Source of the DNA: Cryptomeria japonica
Taxonomy: Eukaryota; Streptophyta; Pinopsida; Cupressales; Cupressaceae
Direction of reading: 5' to 3'
NCBI RefSeq assembly: GCF_030272615.1
Contig: NC_081413.1
Coordinates: 159,836,849 to 159,900,848, forward strand
Length of the DNA: 64,000 bases
A program made the position numbers and the translations under genes. The notes below the pieces were generated by a model. The model saw only the letters and a program-made list of their open reading frames with translations. It was not told the DNA's origin and did not search any database. Below are positions 47,936 through 60,240 of this stretch, in pieces. The stretch's first letter is position 1. Each line of letters begins with the position of its first letter.

Positions 47936-49899
47936 ATGTCTAGTTATCAACAATATAATAGTTTTTCACCTCCATTCCATTGAAATCCTACATATATGCC
48001 CTCTTATCAGACATATCACATAGAATAACTTGCTAGTTGTATTCCAAATGACCCTATGACAACAAGTTATCAACATTCTCATCATGATTCCCACCCTCTC
48101 ACTCCTGGTCAACCTTTATATCAACCAATGTATAATCAAAAGCAATCCCAAGAAGAATTTTTTGCTGCCAAACAACATGATTATTCACATAATCAAACTC
48201 AGGAGCACCCTTATAAGCATGTTTTGGATTTGATCCAAAAGCTTAACAATGTGTTGTTGGGTTTGTTTCAAAGTCTTGACCATACAAAGATTAATGATAT
48301 GAAAAAGGGGTTGTCATTTATGGATAAGTTGTTGGTTGACCTTAAGATGCAACAAAATTTCATTAGGAAGTAGGAGTTGGATGAACAAACTTATTTTTAT
48401 GATCAAGGGTTAGAGACACAAAGGTCACAATTTGAAGAAAATATTGAGAAATAAATCATTGCAAAAGAGGAGAAGATGAAGCACTTGCTTGCACAGGTAC
48501 AAAGGTAGGAATATAAATCAACCTTTTGTGCTCCAAGTCAACTTATGGAGGAAGAAATTCCCACATACAAGTTTCCAATTTTTAAGAAAGACTTACCTTT
48601 TGAGTCCATAATGCCACATAGTAAGCTTCCTTGTGACCCTCAAGGGTCATCTTTTCCACCTTGCGAGATTCCTCCATCAACCATACAAATGGAACCATGC
48701 TTTAACATACATAAAGTAGAAGAAGAAGAACCCATTGACCGGGTTAGCTTAATTCTCTGGGAGGTAAATCCTTTGCCAATGATCCTCTTACTTGTACTAA
48801 AAATGGTCCAAATATGACAGTAGTTTTAGAACAACATTAAAATGGATCATTGGACCATGAATAAGAGCACAAAACTAAACTTGGCACCTTTTTCTAGGAT
48901 ATGAGCTTTGATTTTCATGAACATTTTATGAATGAGATGACTAATGCTCAACTTTATGAAGAGATGTGCACAAACATAATTGGACAAATTTTCTCAAAGT
49001 TGGAAGATAAAGAATCAAAACTTTTGAAAGTTGAGGGTGATCAATTTGATCAACAAGGTGTAAGGAAGATGGATGGGGACCAAAATGAAGAGTTGATCTT
49101 TTCATTCGGTGAGATGCCTTGTTTTCTTGATAAGGTTGAAGATTTAAAACAATGAGAATATGTTGGAGGCCTTGGTGATTTTTTGGTGTATGATGATGAA
49201 GGTGAGTTTGAAATCTTAGCTCATGAAAAGGAAAGAATAGGAAACACTATTCAGGGAGATGCAGATATTGATGTGCATAGAGTTGTCTATCAAGTTGAAT
49301 GAGTCCCTGAATCAGAGTTATTCCTCCAGAAAGAGGATGATTTCTATGTTTTATCAAAACTTGATGAGAGATGCATTAAGCCTAAAGTTAGTCCTTCTAC
49401 TCAAAGAAGTTCAAAAGACATTTAGCAGGACATGTTTTGGAATGACTTAGAGACTTTCTATACCAGTTTGGATGCCAAACCAATACCTCTACATGAGGTT
49501 GGCCATGAACAACATGAGCATATTGAGGAGGTTACCATTATTTAACCAAGTTAATCACAGGGGATAAACCTTTCCATCCATCAATATGATAAGATGGAAG
49601 ACCATTAATAAGAGATCGACAAGGAAATCCCAAGCTTTTTCCTTATAAGAGGTTGTCCTATTAGGTACTTAGCCTAGATGGAGTCCAATAAAACACCCAC
49701 ACATGAAGCTTTAGATGAAGATGGTATCAAGGATGCATTTGTAGCTAGACAAGAGTTTGTTCAAATCTCTTATCCTCTTTGGAACAACAATACATATGAT
49801 CTATTTGATGAGGTAATTGGACTTATTCACCTCTTTCAAGAGGTAGTACTTTATCTTGGTGGACATTTTTCTATCTCATCTCTCATTAGCCATCCTTAA
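47936..49899 (+). pseudogene. Element X single protein, gag-like by position, not recognised
   Basis: The frame starts at ATG 47936 (MSSYQQYNSFSPPFH) and runs to 48817 with stops at 47984-47986, 48371-48373, 48452-48454 and 48506-48508. It shifts frame before 48901, then continues to 49897-49899 with stops at 49153-49155, 49300-49302, 49429-49431 and 49543-49545. About 650 codons in all. The head is rich in Gln, Tyr, Pro and His (HSHHDSHPLTPGQPLYQPMY). A helical stretch follows (HVLDLIQKLNNVLLGLFQSL), then a charged coiled-coil-like part (EENIEK, AKEEKMKHLLAQVQR), then acidic sequence (FEILAHEKERIGN). No zinc knuckle, protease, RT or integrase motif is seen. Position after the PBS suggests a Gag or a replacement for it. 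Confidence 0.5.
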
Positions 49900-50515
49900 A
49901 CATGAAAGTTATTGTAAATTGAGAAGAATGGGCAGCTATTTCAACCAGGCTGTAAATGGTTTTGTTTAAGAGATTTGGTGTTTTGGTTAGTGCAGGTTAA
50001 GTTAGGTTTTCAAATTAAATAAGTTCTATTGCACAGTAGATTAGATGTAGTTTTCATTTCCCTAAAGTGCTCTATGCATAATTTAGTAGGTGTAATGAGC
50101 ATGTTACTGCTATAATGCATTATAGTTGTAGGAGGAAGGTATTCATCATATGAAATAGTGAATTTATGCATTCACTATCACATAATAAATATCTCCTTCA
50201 TAGAAATATAATAAATTAAAACAATATACAATGAATAAGAAGGTGTTTTGCTATTTTTTGTTTCCCTCTCATAATTCATCAAGTAGATATATACCATTCA
50301 TGATAGTGAAGTTTGTTAGTTCAATATCATAAAATTTACACATGTACTCAATGGTTTAGAAGAGGTTGCAACAGTGTCATAGTGAGTTACAACAGTGCAA
50401 AAGAATGTTTTTTGAAGGTTTTGTCAAGTCAGAATGACTCTATGCCCAATGGAAAAGTTTAGGCAAATGATCTATGATTCTTAGCAGGCAAGCATTCAAC
50501 ATTAATTGCTAAAAA
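49900..50515 (+). other. Element X internal 3' region
   Basis: No gene seen. The usual polypurine tract is not clear; the bases before the 3' LTR are ATTGCTAAAAA, at best a weak purine run. Confidence 0.5.
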
Positions 50516-53500
50516 TGTTACCTAATTTTTCTTCCAACTCAATCACGTAGAGCTTCAAAAGTATTTACAACTAAAAAGGTAGAGGTACACATTTAAATTC
50601 TGCTAGTTATTATTTTTTGGAGGAGAAATGCAATCAAATGAACAATAGATTCAATGCAAGAGTTCAAAAGAGAAGAAAATTACATAGCTTTGAATATCAA
50701 AAGATTATTATTTTTATTCAGCAATGATAAAATGTCCCACACAAGCCATGGGAATGATTTTTTATAATGCATTACAAAGAGAAAAAAATGCATATGAGAA
50801 TGAAACATAAGAAAAGAAGAGGGATCAGTCATTGCCTGGAATGGTAACCCCATAATCGAATTCTATTTTTTCAGCTCCAGTTGCTTTGTCATACACAAAT
50901 ACTTGCAAGGAGAAGGGAGTGATTGTGTTAGAGTTCAGGACTCTAGATATTTACTTACCAATCATCAACTGATGCACACTTCACCCTCATAATACATCAA
51001 ATCAGTTATGCAAGCATCACATGATCAAAGAGAAAATCAGAGAAATTATCATCAATATCCATCAAAATATGAGTTTAATTGTTTTATCTAACATGTTTGT
51101 TCATTGTGCAGATACAAGTATCATATTCATTACTAGAAAATTTTAAACTGATATTATAAGTTATAGCATGTGGAGTAAAATGAGGCTCTCACAAGGGTTG
51201 AGCCCAACATGCTTCCATCTTGTGTTTCTAATAGAGTTGAGGGTATTTCTTTTGTCATTAATGCTCAATCAAGAGGAAACTCATTATTCATAACTATGAG
51301 ATAATAAGACTACTATTATAAAAAAAAAGATTCTACTCAATGGAACTATATTGACATAAGAAAGGGCATCAAAATCCCAATGGAACAATCATAATGTGTG
51401 AGAGAATGAAGATTCAAAAGAAGGGCAATTACAACCAGGTAACACATGGTATGCACAACATCCTGTAGCATCATTAAAGAGAAGATATGATTAAAGATCA
51501 TTGTAATAGCAAGAAAGATCCTCACGATCACTTCTATGTTAGGAGTAGATAGAGGGAAGATAAAACTAAATATAGTCAAAATGCAGTCTTATAAGTTTTG
51601 ACAGTCATAGCAATAAATGAAGACATGCTATTGGACTCAAAATATTAAGTCAAAAACTGAAGAAGCAGAGTATAGAAATAGATCAAGGAAATGTTACAAG
51701 ATTCAACATAGTTATATTCACAATCAAAACCCATGGCCTAATGATAGTCCTCCAACAATGAAGATATATAGTGATTGACCTTTTGATATAGTCACCACAG
51801 TGAAAATAAGTATGGTCTTATGCATAGAATAAGCTTCCAAATTAATCAATGAGCATATTACTATCATGAGATTCACATCAAGAGAGAAAGAATGACTTCA
51901 TCAAGGCATAAGACTATGAGCGGTCACAAAATAATCATAGAAAGGTGTAATAGTAGAGTCCCTAGTTTCATTTGGTAGAGAGTTTTCAAATTTACATCAA
52001 CCTTCCTCATTACCTATTCAAGGTATAGTCATTGTCATCTAAGAGAAGATAGCAACAATGGGTTTGAGAAAATTAAGGACAATGAGTTTGAGTATCAAAA
52101 TCTTAGAGGTACCACAAATAAACCAGTGAAGAGACCTTTCCATTTTAAGTCAAAACAATGTAGATTTCCAGATCAGCCAAAGTTTAAAATTGAACTACAA
52201 CCATAAAAGTTCCAAATTTACAATTATCTAAGGTAGTCTTATAAGTTTTGATAGTCATAGAAACAAAGGAAGATATAACCAACCAAATAAGACATTGTAA
52301 TCCAAATAAAGAACATTCACAATGCAAAGCCTACCATTAGAAAGTAAGGGCAATCATCAAAGAAGTAAGGAAGCATTCCATGCTTAGAGACCTAGCCCCA
52401 AAGACACCTAAGAGAACACATAGTACATTATTTTGTACCTCATCAAAATCAAGGTACAATGATAAGAGAAAATATAGTGATATAGAGGTCAAGCAACCAT
52501 GTAGAGATTCAAAGCCCTCATAGTCAAAAGGTTCAATACAGTGAGCGAATCTCTCTCACATTGTTAGTCCCTTTGTAGATTTAAGATAGTGATGAAGATA
52601 ATATCAAGTCCATTATGTTCAAAGGACCATAGACATAACCAGTTTGCATAGTCAAGAGACAAAGTATCAGGCCAAGGATAGTAAGAAGGGTATATTGGAA
52701 GAGTAGGTAAAAAATATAGTCAATCACTATGATAAAGAAAGTAATTTTGACAGTCAATATAGTAACCTCCATGACACGAAGTCAACATGATATTCTTAGC
52801 CATATAGAAAAAGAAAATGCAGTCCATAATGTCTCATTGCAGCATAAGAGATAATATCACAATTAAACATGAGCACATGAGATCAAAGGCTAAAATGATA
52901 GCTTTGAAAAGAATGCATCACAAGTCAAGAAGGTAGCTGAATTTGAGTGAGGTTTCATGAAAAGGCATATGGTAGTGTGCAGACAACTTTGGGCTAATAA
53001 AAGAAGTCCCAATACAATGCTTTCTTTCAAAGTCTACAACCTATGAATAAAAAATTAACAAAGATAAGCTTTTCCCCATCCAAAAGACATTGACCTTTTA
53101 GAGAACATAGGTACAATCTCCATGGTGCGGGTCGAATCCATCATGAATGACTGTTAAAGAATAGGGATCATGGAGATTATTTGCAGTCCAAATCCAAGGA
53201 TCTTTGACAAATTCAAGACTAAGGTGATATAGTGAAGATGATAATTAAGATTTTGGCTTAGATCAATATATCAAACAAGGATCAACAAATGACCTAAATA
53301 ATAGTGGTAGTAAATTTGTTGAGATGACTGGTAAGGAGAGTCAAGACCTACAATCATTATAAGATAGGAACACTGATATTTTTTACTATCAAAGTAGACT
53401 TAGGGTTCAAAAAAGTCCTAGCTCACTAAAAAGATTCAGAGCATCATTAGTAATGACAAAAGTCTATTTTAAAACCATGAGAATTAATAATAATATATTT

Positions 53501-55212
53501 GGTTGCATAACCAATAAAGAACATAGATCACTATTTCATGGGTACATAAACTTCAATGCACAAAGTAGTGATCATATAGTTTGCATGAATGTAGCTTCAA
53601 AGCAGGGGATACGAATTGGAGATCAAAGGAAAATATTAATCATTAAAACTATCATGGTACCATGAGATTCCATATATATGGTCATTACTATGAAAGTAAA
53701 GCATCCCTTTTAATCATTGTCAATAAAATAAATTGAATTTTATTTTAAGAGACAACAAAAAACACTTACCAATTTGACTTGGAGTAGATATAGCCTTGCA
53801 AATTGCCTTCAGAGATCTTCAATCAAACTTTCGAGAAACCCTCTGATGGTGGTGACTTGTCTTCTTCATGAAGCTTCATAGCACAATGAAATGTGAGTAA
53901 TGCTTTTTCTTAGGGTTTTTACCCTAAGATGTTGATGAAAAGGTATTTTACTTTTTGTTTTAAAAATTATATTATATGACTAATGCATACCCATGGGCTA
54001 ATAATTTAAGCCCTATGTTTTGCAACTTGTCCCTTCTAATTACCTTATTGTTTTGTGGACCCTTCAAGTCTTTCTTTGCTTTCCTTTTATGTTTTATTTC
54101 TAAATGTAAAGTATTTTTATTAAGTGCTAGCTATAAATCACTTAAATTAAAATGCTATTTTAAGGTGCCAAAAAAAATGATAAATTTTTCAACGCATGAC
54201 AATGAAGGGAGATAAAGATATGGTTTAATTTATGACATACCAAGTATCTAGGGAAGGATATTTGTAGTTTGCAAGCACTTGGAGGAGATATGGGAGTTGT
54301 TTTTGGACTTTTAATAGCATTGGAGAGCATCTTGGAGTTGGTTTTGCATGCCTTCATGAAGGAATAAGTCAAATTTTACTTTTACACCTATTTGGAGCAC
54401 ATTTGGAGGAAATCCGGTTGGTAGATTTTAGGGTTTTTGGAGGCATCCGACCCAAGGTAGTTGGAGGTCCCTATTTTGGTGCAATTGTTTTGGAAGTTGA
54501 TAGATATAGCCACTTTTTTTAATCATTTGTAACTCAGTTTTGATTGTGCATTTTGTACTTAGTGACTTTTTTAAGTCCTTTAGTAAATATTGCATACTTT
54601 GTAGCTTAGTTTTAGGATATGAAATGCAATGAGAACCTTGAATGAAATTGATATAAGGTTTTTCCTACTTGTTCTCTGCATTATTGTGTTCTTAAATGAT
54701 TGATCAAGTTATCTGTGAGAATATTGATTATTTAATTTTAGCTTTGTCTCATGCTTCTTGAATCCTTTATGCAGAAGGTGTGTCAATGTAGGTTGCAAAT
54801 TTTGTTCTGAAGTGCAAAATAGTAGTTAAATGTGAAGAAATATTCCTACTAAAATTTGTTGAGTTCTAGGACCCTTTTGTGAAATATTTATGCAAAGACA
54901 TACATTAATAGGTTGTGATCTTTATTCTTGTATTGTTGCAGGCAAGAGTTTGAAATTTCTAAGTCTTGTGGTCCTTTTTAGTTTGGTGTATCACCCCTTA
55001 TTGTCATTTCCAATTTCCAATTTATGTTTTCTCTCTTCCTTTCCTTGACAGAGCATTAGAGTTAGTTAGTTTTTAAGTGATAACCATTAGGAAGTTGACC
55101 TTTTCCAGAGGTTGGTCTCTATTTCCAAAGCCCCACACTTTGAGTGACCTTCCAATGTTTCATTGAATGGTTGAACAAGGTTCAACAAAGGGTGCACATT
55201 CAAGTGATAACA
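50516..55212 (+). repeat. Element X 3' LTR (4.7 kb)
   Basis: TGTTACC start, AAGTGATAACA end. It matches the 5' LTR pieces in order and has an extra block about 51137-52728 missing from the 5' copy. That block contains two copies of a 36-bp segment (AGTCTTATAAGTTTTGAYAG) at 51585-51620 and 52235-52270. A 4.7 kb LTR is far above the common 0.3-2 kb. No believable ORF inside. Confidence 0.85.
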
Positions 55213-56166
55213 AGCCCTCTTTTGAAGTGGTAGATGGGCCCTATCTCTTCATCGGGAAATGAAATTTTCAGATCTATATGACTATTGGAGGTTATCCTAA
55301 TAGGTAAATGGCCTAGATACCCCAATATAAAGATATTTTATGAAATCATTTCTAACTAAGTCTCCATCTCCAAGAAATCAAGCATCCATGCATTTGTGAA
55401 GCATTCATCATTCAACATTTTCCAAGATCTTCAAGGTTGCATATTCTTCATTCAACCATTGTGGAGAAATATTACATCATTCATATGCAAGCATGTGTGT
55501 GTGATTAGGGCTTTTTTTATGTCCATGTCATTTCATACAACATATGTGATTACATTCAAGAATAAAAGAATATATGTGATTATAATTGTAGATCAAAGGT
55601 ATACCTTTGCATTATTTATTTTAGTATTTACAATATTTAATTCAAGGTTAATTCCGAAACCAGGACTTGACTTAGGAAAACCCCTATTCCCAACCATTTT
55701 TTCCTTCTATACCATGCACAGGAATAGGTGCGAAGCTATAACTTTCAAGATCAACATAATTCACAGAGATGAATAGGTTCCCCTTTGGATGGTGAAAAGT
55801 ATGGAGGACTAGAGCGTCAAGCATTCTGGTTTTGACAATTAAGCACGACCTTTTGGGAATAGATCAAAACACTGACATATTTCTCACATCCAAGTTCATT
55901 GCTCTGTTTGATGATCATAGCTCACTATTCATGCATATTTACTTCAAATTCATCACATTCACCCTATTTTCAACATTTTTTACAGTTCAACTTGAGGGTA
56001 TCAAATCCTTAACTAGTGAATCTAATCAGAATTGTCAGCCCTATCCTTGCCGATTGAAGGCTAGATCTATTAGGTTCACCCCTCTTTTAATGTAGTGATC
56101 CCTAAGAAAAATATTAGTGGTCTTCATACATCTTATGGTGGAAACCCTAATATTTTGACCATTACA
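55213..56166 (+). repeat. Element W 3' LTR, right part
   Basis: Completes the LTR begun at 31921: GATGGGCCCTATCTCTTC, a TATA-like AATATAAAGATAT near 55326, GGTTGCATATTCTTCATTCAA, and the ATTACA end. First five bases AGCCC are the right TSD of X. Confidence 0.88.
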
Positions 56167-56523
56167 ATAAAGAACATATGTAATTGAGTGGTGAGAAAAG
56201 AGATTGTGAGAGAGGAAGTATGTGATGTGAAGATAAGTGACAAAACTTAGTGGAGAGAATAGAAGAAGAGTTGTGTTCAAATGATATGAAAACTTTTTGA
56301 GACTATAGTATAGGTATGATACAATGTGTTAACAAATAAGATGATTATTACATAAGTTGATGTTTGTCTCTTGATGCAGAGTTCAAGGATAACTTCATGA
56401 TCAGGAGATTCTTCTTTTCAAATCATTTTATTTTGTCTTGCCCTATTGTAGTTAGCATCAAGTTTGCAAGTCATTTTTGCAACTTTCCCTAATATTAGTT
56501 GTTCTTGGTCTACAAGTGTAAAG
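56167..56523 (+). repeat. Element C 3' LTR, piece 3 of 4
   Basis: Sequence between W and Z with no gene. It starts with the right TSD of W (ATAAA) and ends with the left TSD of Z (TAAAG). Confidence 0.65.
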
Positions 56524-57417
56524 TGTAAGGAAGTAAAGTAGCGGAAACAACTTCCTACACTAACCTTGAGAGGAGGGTAATACAAAAATTTTTCAGATCG
56601 TTACAATAGTTACAGAAAATAGAAATAGATATAATAGCATTCATACCACAACACAGTGATTTACGTGGGGAAAACCCTTTCGGGAGAAAAACCCCACCCT
56701 CCAAAAGCAGCTCAATATTTTATTCAGCAATCAAAAACAGATTACAACATACTTGCAGAGCAAGCTCTTTGCAGGAGTAGCACTAATCAGAGATTCAGAG
56801 GCAACTCAATAGCCATAGGACTCTTACACACAACCTCTATCTCACACACCTCATAAATAGGAGATACAATACAAGAAACTGTCAAACGGTATTACAAAAC
56901 CATGGGCTAAAACCACCCAATAAGGTGTAGTCGACTTTATCTCCCTTCTAGATGCCCTATGACATGTTAAAGCACACATCAACATGTGTCACTCCCTTTT
57001 ACAACTCATTTATGTATCCGATACAAATTATTTTTCCTATTTCAGGAGTACAAACTTCCGGAGGCCATAACTTGAGAACCGGGTGTCCGATTGACGAACC
57101 GTTTGAAGCGTCGGAAAGCTCGCGAAGTGCTCTATCACCTCATAACCGGCTTCGCCAGTTACAGCCACTTTTTAGGGCGTTTCAGAGCCTCTAAAGTCCC
57201 CAAAATTAAGTTTAAATATTTTATTGCACCCTTCCAAGACGAAAACATTAATATCTTCAAAACTAGCTATGACCTTGCGACGCAACTTTACCGGAATGCT
57301 TATCTAACCAACCAGAAGCTTTAGGGAGAGTTTCGCACCATTTCATGCTCAAATGAAAACTTACTATAAATAGTAACCTCGCATAAATGCAAGGTTGAGA
57401 CACCATTTTTCCCAACA
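56524..57417 (-). repeat. Element Z 3' LTR (left copy)
   Basis: On the minus strand it begins TGTTGGG after a polypurine tract. A TATA-like CTATAAATAG lies at 57364-57373, with the same sequence at 62480-62490 in the other LTR. Confidence 0.95.
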
Positions 57418-57430
57418 AATCTCCCACTTG
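57418..57430 (-). promoter_or_regulatory. Element Z polypurine tract
   Basis: CAAGTGGGAGATT on the minus strand, directly before the LTR start TGTTGGG. Confidence 0.9.
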
Positions 57431-57473
57431 TCGAACACCTTGCAAGAGCGGAAGGGAATGTCAACACAATGAA

Positions 57474-59060
57474 TCAATTGCTAGGGGCCATAAGGCCCAT
57501 AGTCTCTGAACACCATCTGAACTTCTCTGTGCTCACAGCCTTAGTTAAAGCATCTGCAACATTCATCAAATTTTCCACCTTAACCAGCTTCACCCTACCA
57601 TCTTCGACCATATCTCTAACAAAATGATACTGAACATCAATATGTTTGGTCCGGGCATGAAATGTCGGGTTCTTAGCTAGGCTAATTGCACTCTGACTAT
57701 CACAGTAAACTGTCACTGTACCTTGTTTTATTCCAATATCTGAACACAGTCTCTTAAGCCAAATGGCCTCTTTACAAGCATGAGTAGCTGCCATATACTC
57801 TGCTTCAGTAGTGGATAAAGCAACCACAACCTGTCACTTACTCATCCAACTAATTGCACCACCAAACAAAGTAAACACATAAGCACTGGTGGATCTTCTG
57901 CTATCAATATCACCTGCCCAATCTGAATCCACATAACCATGGATATCAAGGGAAGTCATGTCTCCAACTGAATTACCATGATAACACAAAGAATACTCTG
58001 AAGTACCCTTCAAATATCTGAAGACTCTTTTGACTGCATCCCAATGAACTCTACCAGGATTAGACATATATCTAGAAAGTACTCCCACTGCTTGGGCAAT
58101 ATCTGGTCTAGTACAGACCATAGCATACATCAAGCTTCCAACCGCACTCTGGTAAGGCACTCTGCTCATGTCTTCCATCTCCAATGGGGATGTAGGACAA
58201 TCTGAAACAGATAGTTTCATTCCAACTGTAAAAGGAACACTCAATGGTCTACAATTCTGCATGTTGAACCTCTGTAACACTGAATTCACATACTTACTCT
58301 GGCCTAGCCATAGCTTTCTGTTCACCCTATCTCTTCTAATTTCCATCCCAAGAATGTGCTTTGCTGCACCAAGATCTTTCATTTCAAATTTAGCAGCGAG
58401 CTGAGACTTCAGTTCTGAAATCATACCTTTCCCTTTACCAATGAATAACATATCATCAACATACAATGCAATGAATAAGAAATGATCACCATCAGATTTA
58501 TAATAAACACAGTGATCTGATTTAGAACGTTCAAATCCCAAACTCAACACATATGTATCAAATTTCTGGTACCACATCCTAGGACTTTGTTTGAGGCCAT
58601 ACAAAGATTTCTTCAATTTACAGACCAAATTACTTTTGCCTTTCACCACATAGTGCTCCGGTTGTGTCATATAAATATCTTCCTCCAAATCACCATGAAG
58701 GAAAGCAGATTTCACATCCATTTGCTCAACCTCTAAATCATAAGCAGTAGCAATAGAAAGCAAAAACCTAATGGACGTCATTTTTGCAACAGGAGAAAAT
58801 ATCTCACCGTAATCAACACCCTCAACCTGAGAGTAGCCTTTTGCAACCAACCTTGCTTTATACTTCTCATTGCTTCCATCTGAACCAATCTTTTTCTTGA
58901 ACACCCATTTACAACCAACAGGTTTTCATCCTTCAGGCAATGGTACAAGATTCCATGTATCATTCTTTTCCAAAGCTACCATTTCTTCCTCCATAGCAAT
59001 CTTCCAGGATTCTGCATCATTCATACCTAATGCCTCTTCTACAGATTTCGGTTCATCCAC
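57474..59060 (-). pseudogene. Element Z reverse transcriptase-RNase H
   Basis: RT begins near 59000 (EEALGMNDAESWKIAMEEEM, NDTWNLVPLP). It has [55 protein letters not shown] and the catalytic YVDDML. RNase H has [27 protein letters not shown], the [17 protein letters not shown] block, TTEAEYMAATHACKEAIWL, CDSQSAISLAKNP, RTKHIDVQYHFVRD and a natural TGA stop at 57474-57476. Two premature TGA codons (58926-58928 and 57834-57836) sit where a CGA-to-TGA change would explain them. All catalytic motifs are otherwise present. Confidence 0.95.
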
Positions 59061-60240
59061 ACTAGTATTCAGAGCAAAAATACATCTCCAATCATCAGGT
59101 GAATACCTTTTAGGTGGTTGTCTATGTCTTGTAGACCTTCGAACAATCTGAGTTGGAGGTTCTTCCTCCTCTTCTGAAGATTCAGAGCTAGATGAGCTCT
59201 CCTCAAATTCTTGCCTATCTAGGGGTCTCGATTCAACTCTTTCAGGTGTAGAAGGAAGTTGAATCACATCTTCTTTTTTAGTCTGTTCTGGCTGCAATGT
59301 AACAGAAGGAGACTTAATTTCTCTAAAAATAACACTTCTACTGTGAATTACCTTTTGTGCAATAGGGTCCCAAAGCTTGTATCCTTTCACACCATAACTA
59401 TACCCGATGAAGATACATTTCACAGCCTTGTTCTCCAACTTTGTTCGCTTCTCCTTTGGCACATGTGCATATGCCTCGCAACCAAAAACTCTAAGATGTC
59501 TCAATGAAGGCTTGTGACCTGACCATGCTTCCATAGGCGTTTTATCAACAAGAGCCGATGTAGGAGACCTATTAATCAGGTAGCAAGCAGTGGCAACAGC
59601 TTCAGCCCAAAACTTTTGTTCGAGACCAGCACCACTCAACATACTCCTAGCCTTCTCCATCAGTGTCCTGTTCATTCTTTTTGCAACTCCATTCTGCTGT
59701 GGAGAATATGGAGTTGTCTTCTACCTGTTAATTCCACAGTCTTTACAGAATCTATCAAAATCATCAGAGCAAAACTCACCGCCATGATCAGTTCTCAAAC
59801 ATTTTATTTTCTTTCCAGTCTGCAACTCAACCATTGCTTTAAATTCTTTAAAACGACTAAAAACTTCAAATTTGCACTTTAGAGTAAACCCATGTCCTTC
59901 TACTAAAATCATCAATAAATGAAACATAATATGTGGATTTTCCAATCGAAGAGACATCTACTGGACCAAACACATCAGAATGGATAAGATCCAAAACACC
60001 ACAAGTTTTATGAGAACTAGAGTAAAACTGAACGCGGTTTTGTTTTCCATAAATGCAATGCTCACAGAAATCAAAGTCAAGATTACAATCATTTAAACCT
60101 TCAACAAGGTTTTTATTTTTCAAGGTCCTTAGACCCTTTTCTCCAATGTGGCCAAGTCTCTGGTGCCATAACATAGTCTTCTCTGCAAGTAACTTTGCTT
60201 CAGACGAAAGAGCACCCTTAGGTACCCAAAAACCATTTCC
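59061..60240 (-). pseudogene. Element Z integrase
   Basis: HHCC part: MLWHQRLGHIGEKGLRTL and CEHCIYGKQNR. Core acidic residues appear in DLIHSDVFGP, LRTDHGGEF and PQQNGVAKRMNRT, where the last Glu of the usual NG(V/I)AER is replaced by Lys, so the catalytic triad itself may be damaged. One frameshift lies in TWVYSKVQI near 59880, and a TAG at 59721-59723 just before KTTPYSPQQNG. Then RSPTSALVDKTPMEAW, LRVFGCEAYAHVPKEKR and the linker with a Ser/Glu-rich run (SSSSSESSEEEEE). Confidence 0.92.

Larger units (their letters stand above)
32158..55212 (+). mobile_element. Element X: giant-LTR, pol-less retrotransposon carrying Y and S
   Basis: The 3' LTR 50516-55212 starts TGTTA and ends TAACA, perfect inverted termini. 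The 5' LTR starts TATCA and ends TAATA, each differing from these by transitions only. It is interrupted by Y and S and ends at 47570. Flanks are GGCCC (32153-32157) and AGCCC (55213-55217), and the W LTR rejoins there. Without Y and S, X is about 10.7 kb: a 3.1 kb 5' LTR, a 2.9 kb internal region and a 4.7 kb 3' LTR. The internal region encodes one unfamiliar broken protein and no enzyme, the layout of a large non-autonomous (LARD-like) element. Confidence 0.82.
27202..56166 (+). mobile_element. Element W: pol-less LTR retrotransposon, 3' LTR split by X
   Basis: 5' LTR 27202-28379 starts TGTAATG and ends ATTACA. The 3' LTR starts at 31921 after a purine tract, is interrupted at 32157 and resumes at 55213 to end ATTACA at 56166. 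A perfect TSD ATAAA flanks the whole (27197-27201 and 56167-56171), proving that the two halves belong together across 23 kb. The 3.5 kb internal region has a gag-like frame and a hairpin-rich stretch but no protease, RT or integrase, so W is non-autonomous. Confidence 0.88.

Noticed and set aside
51137-52728. A separate transposon inside the X 3' LTR
   Set aside because: No TSD or terminal repeats at the block edges; a deletion in the 5' LTR explains the difference more simply.
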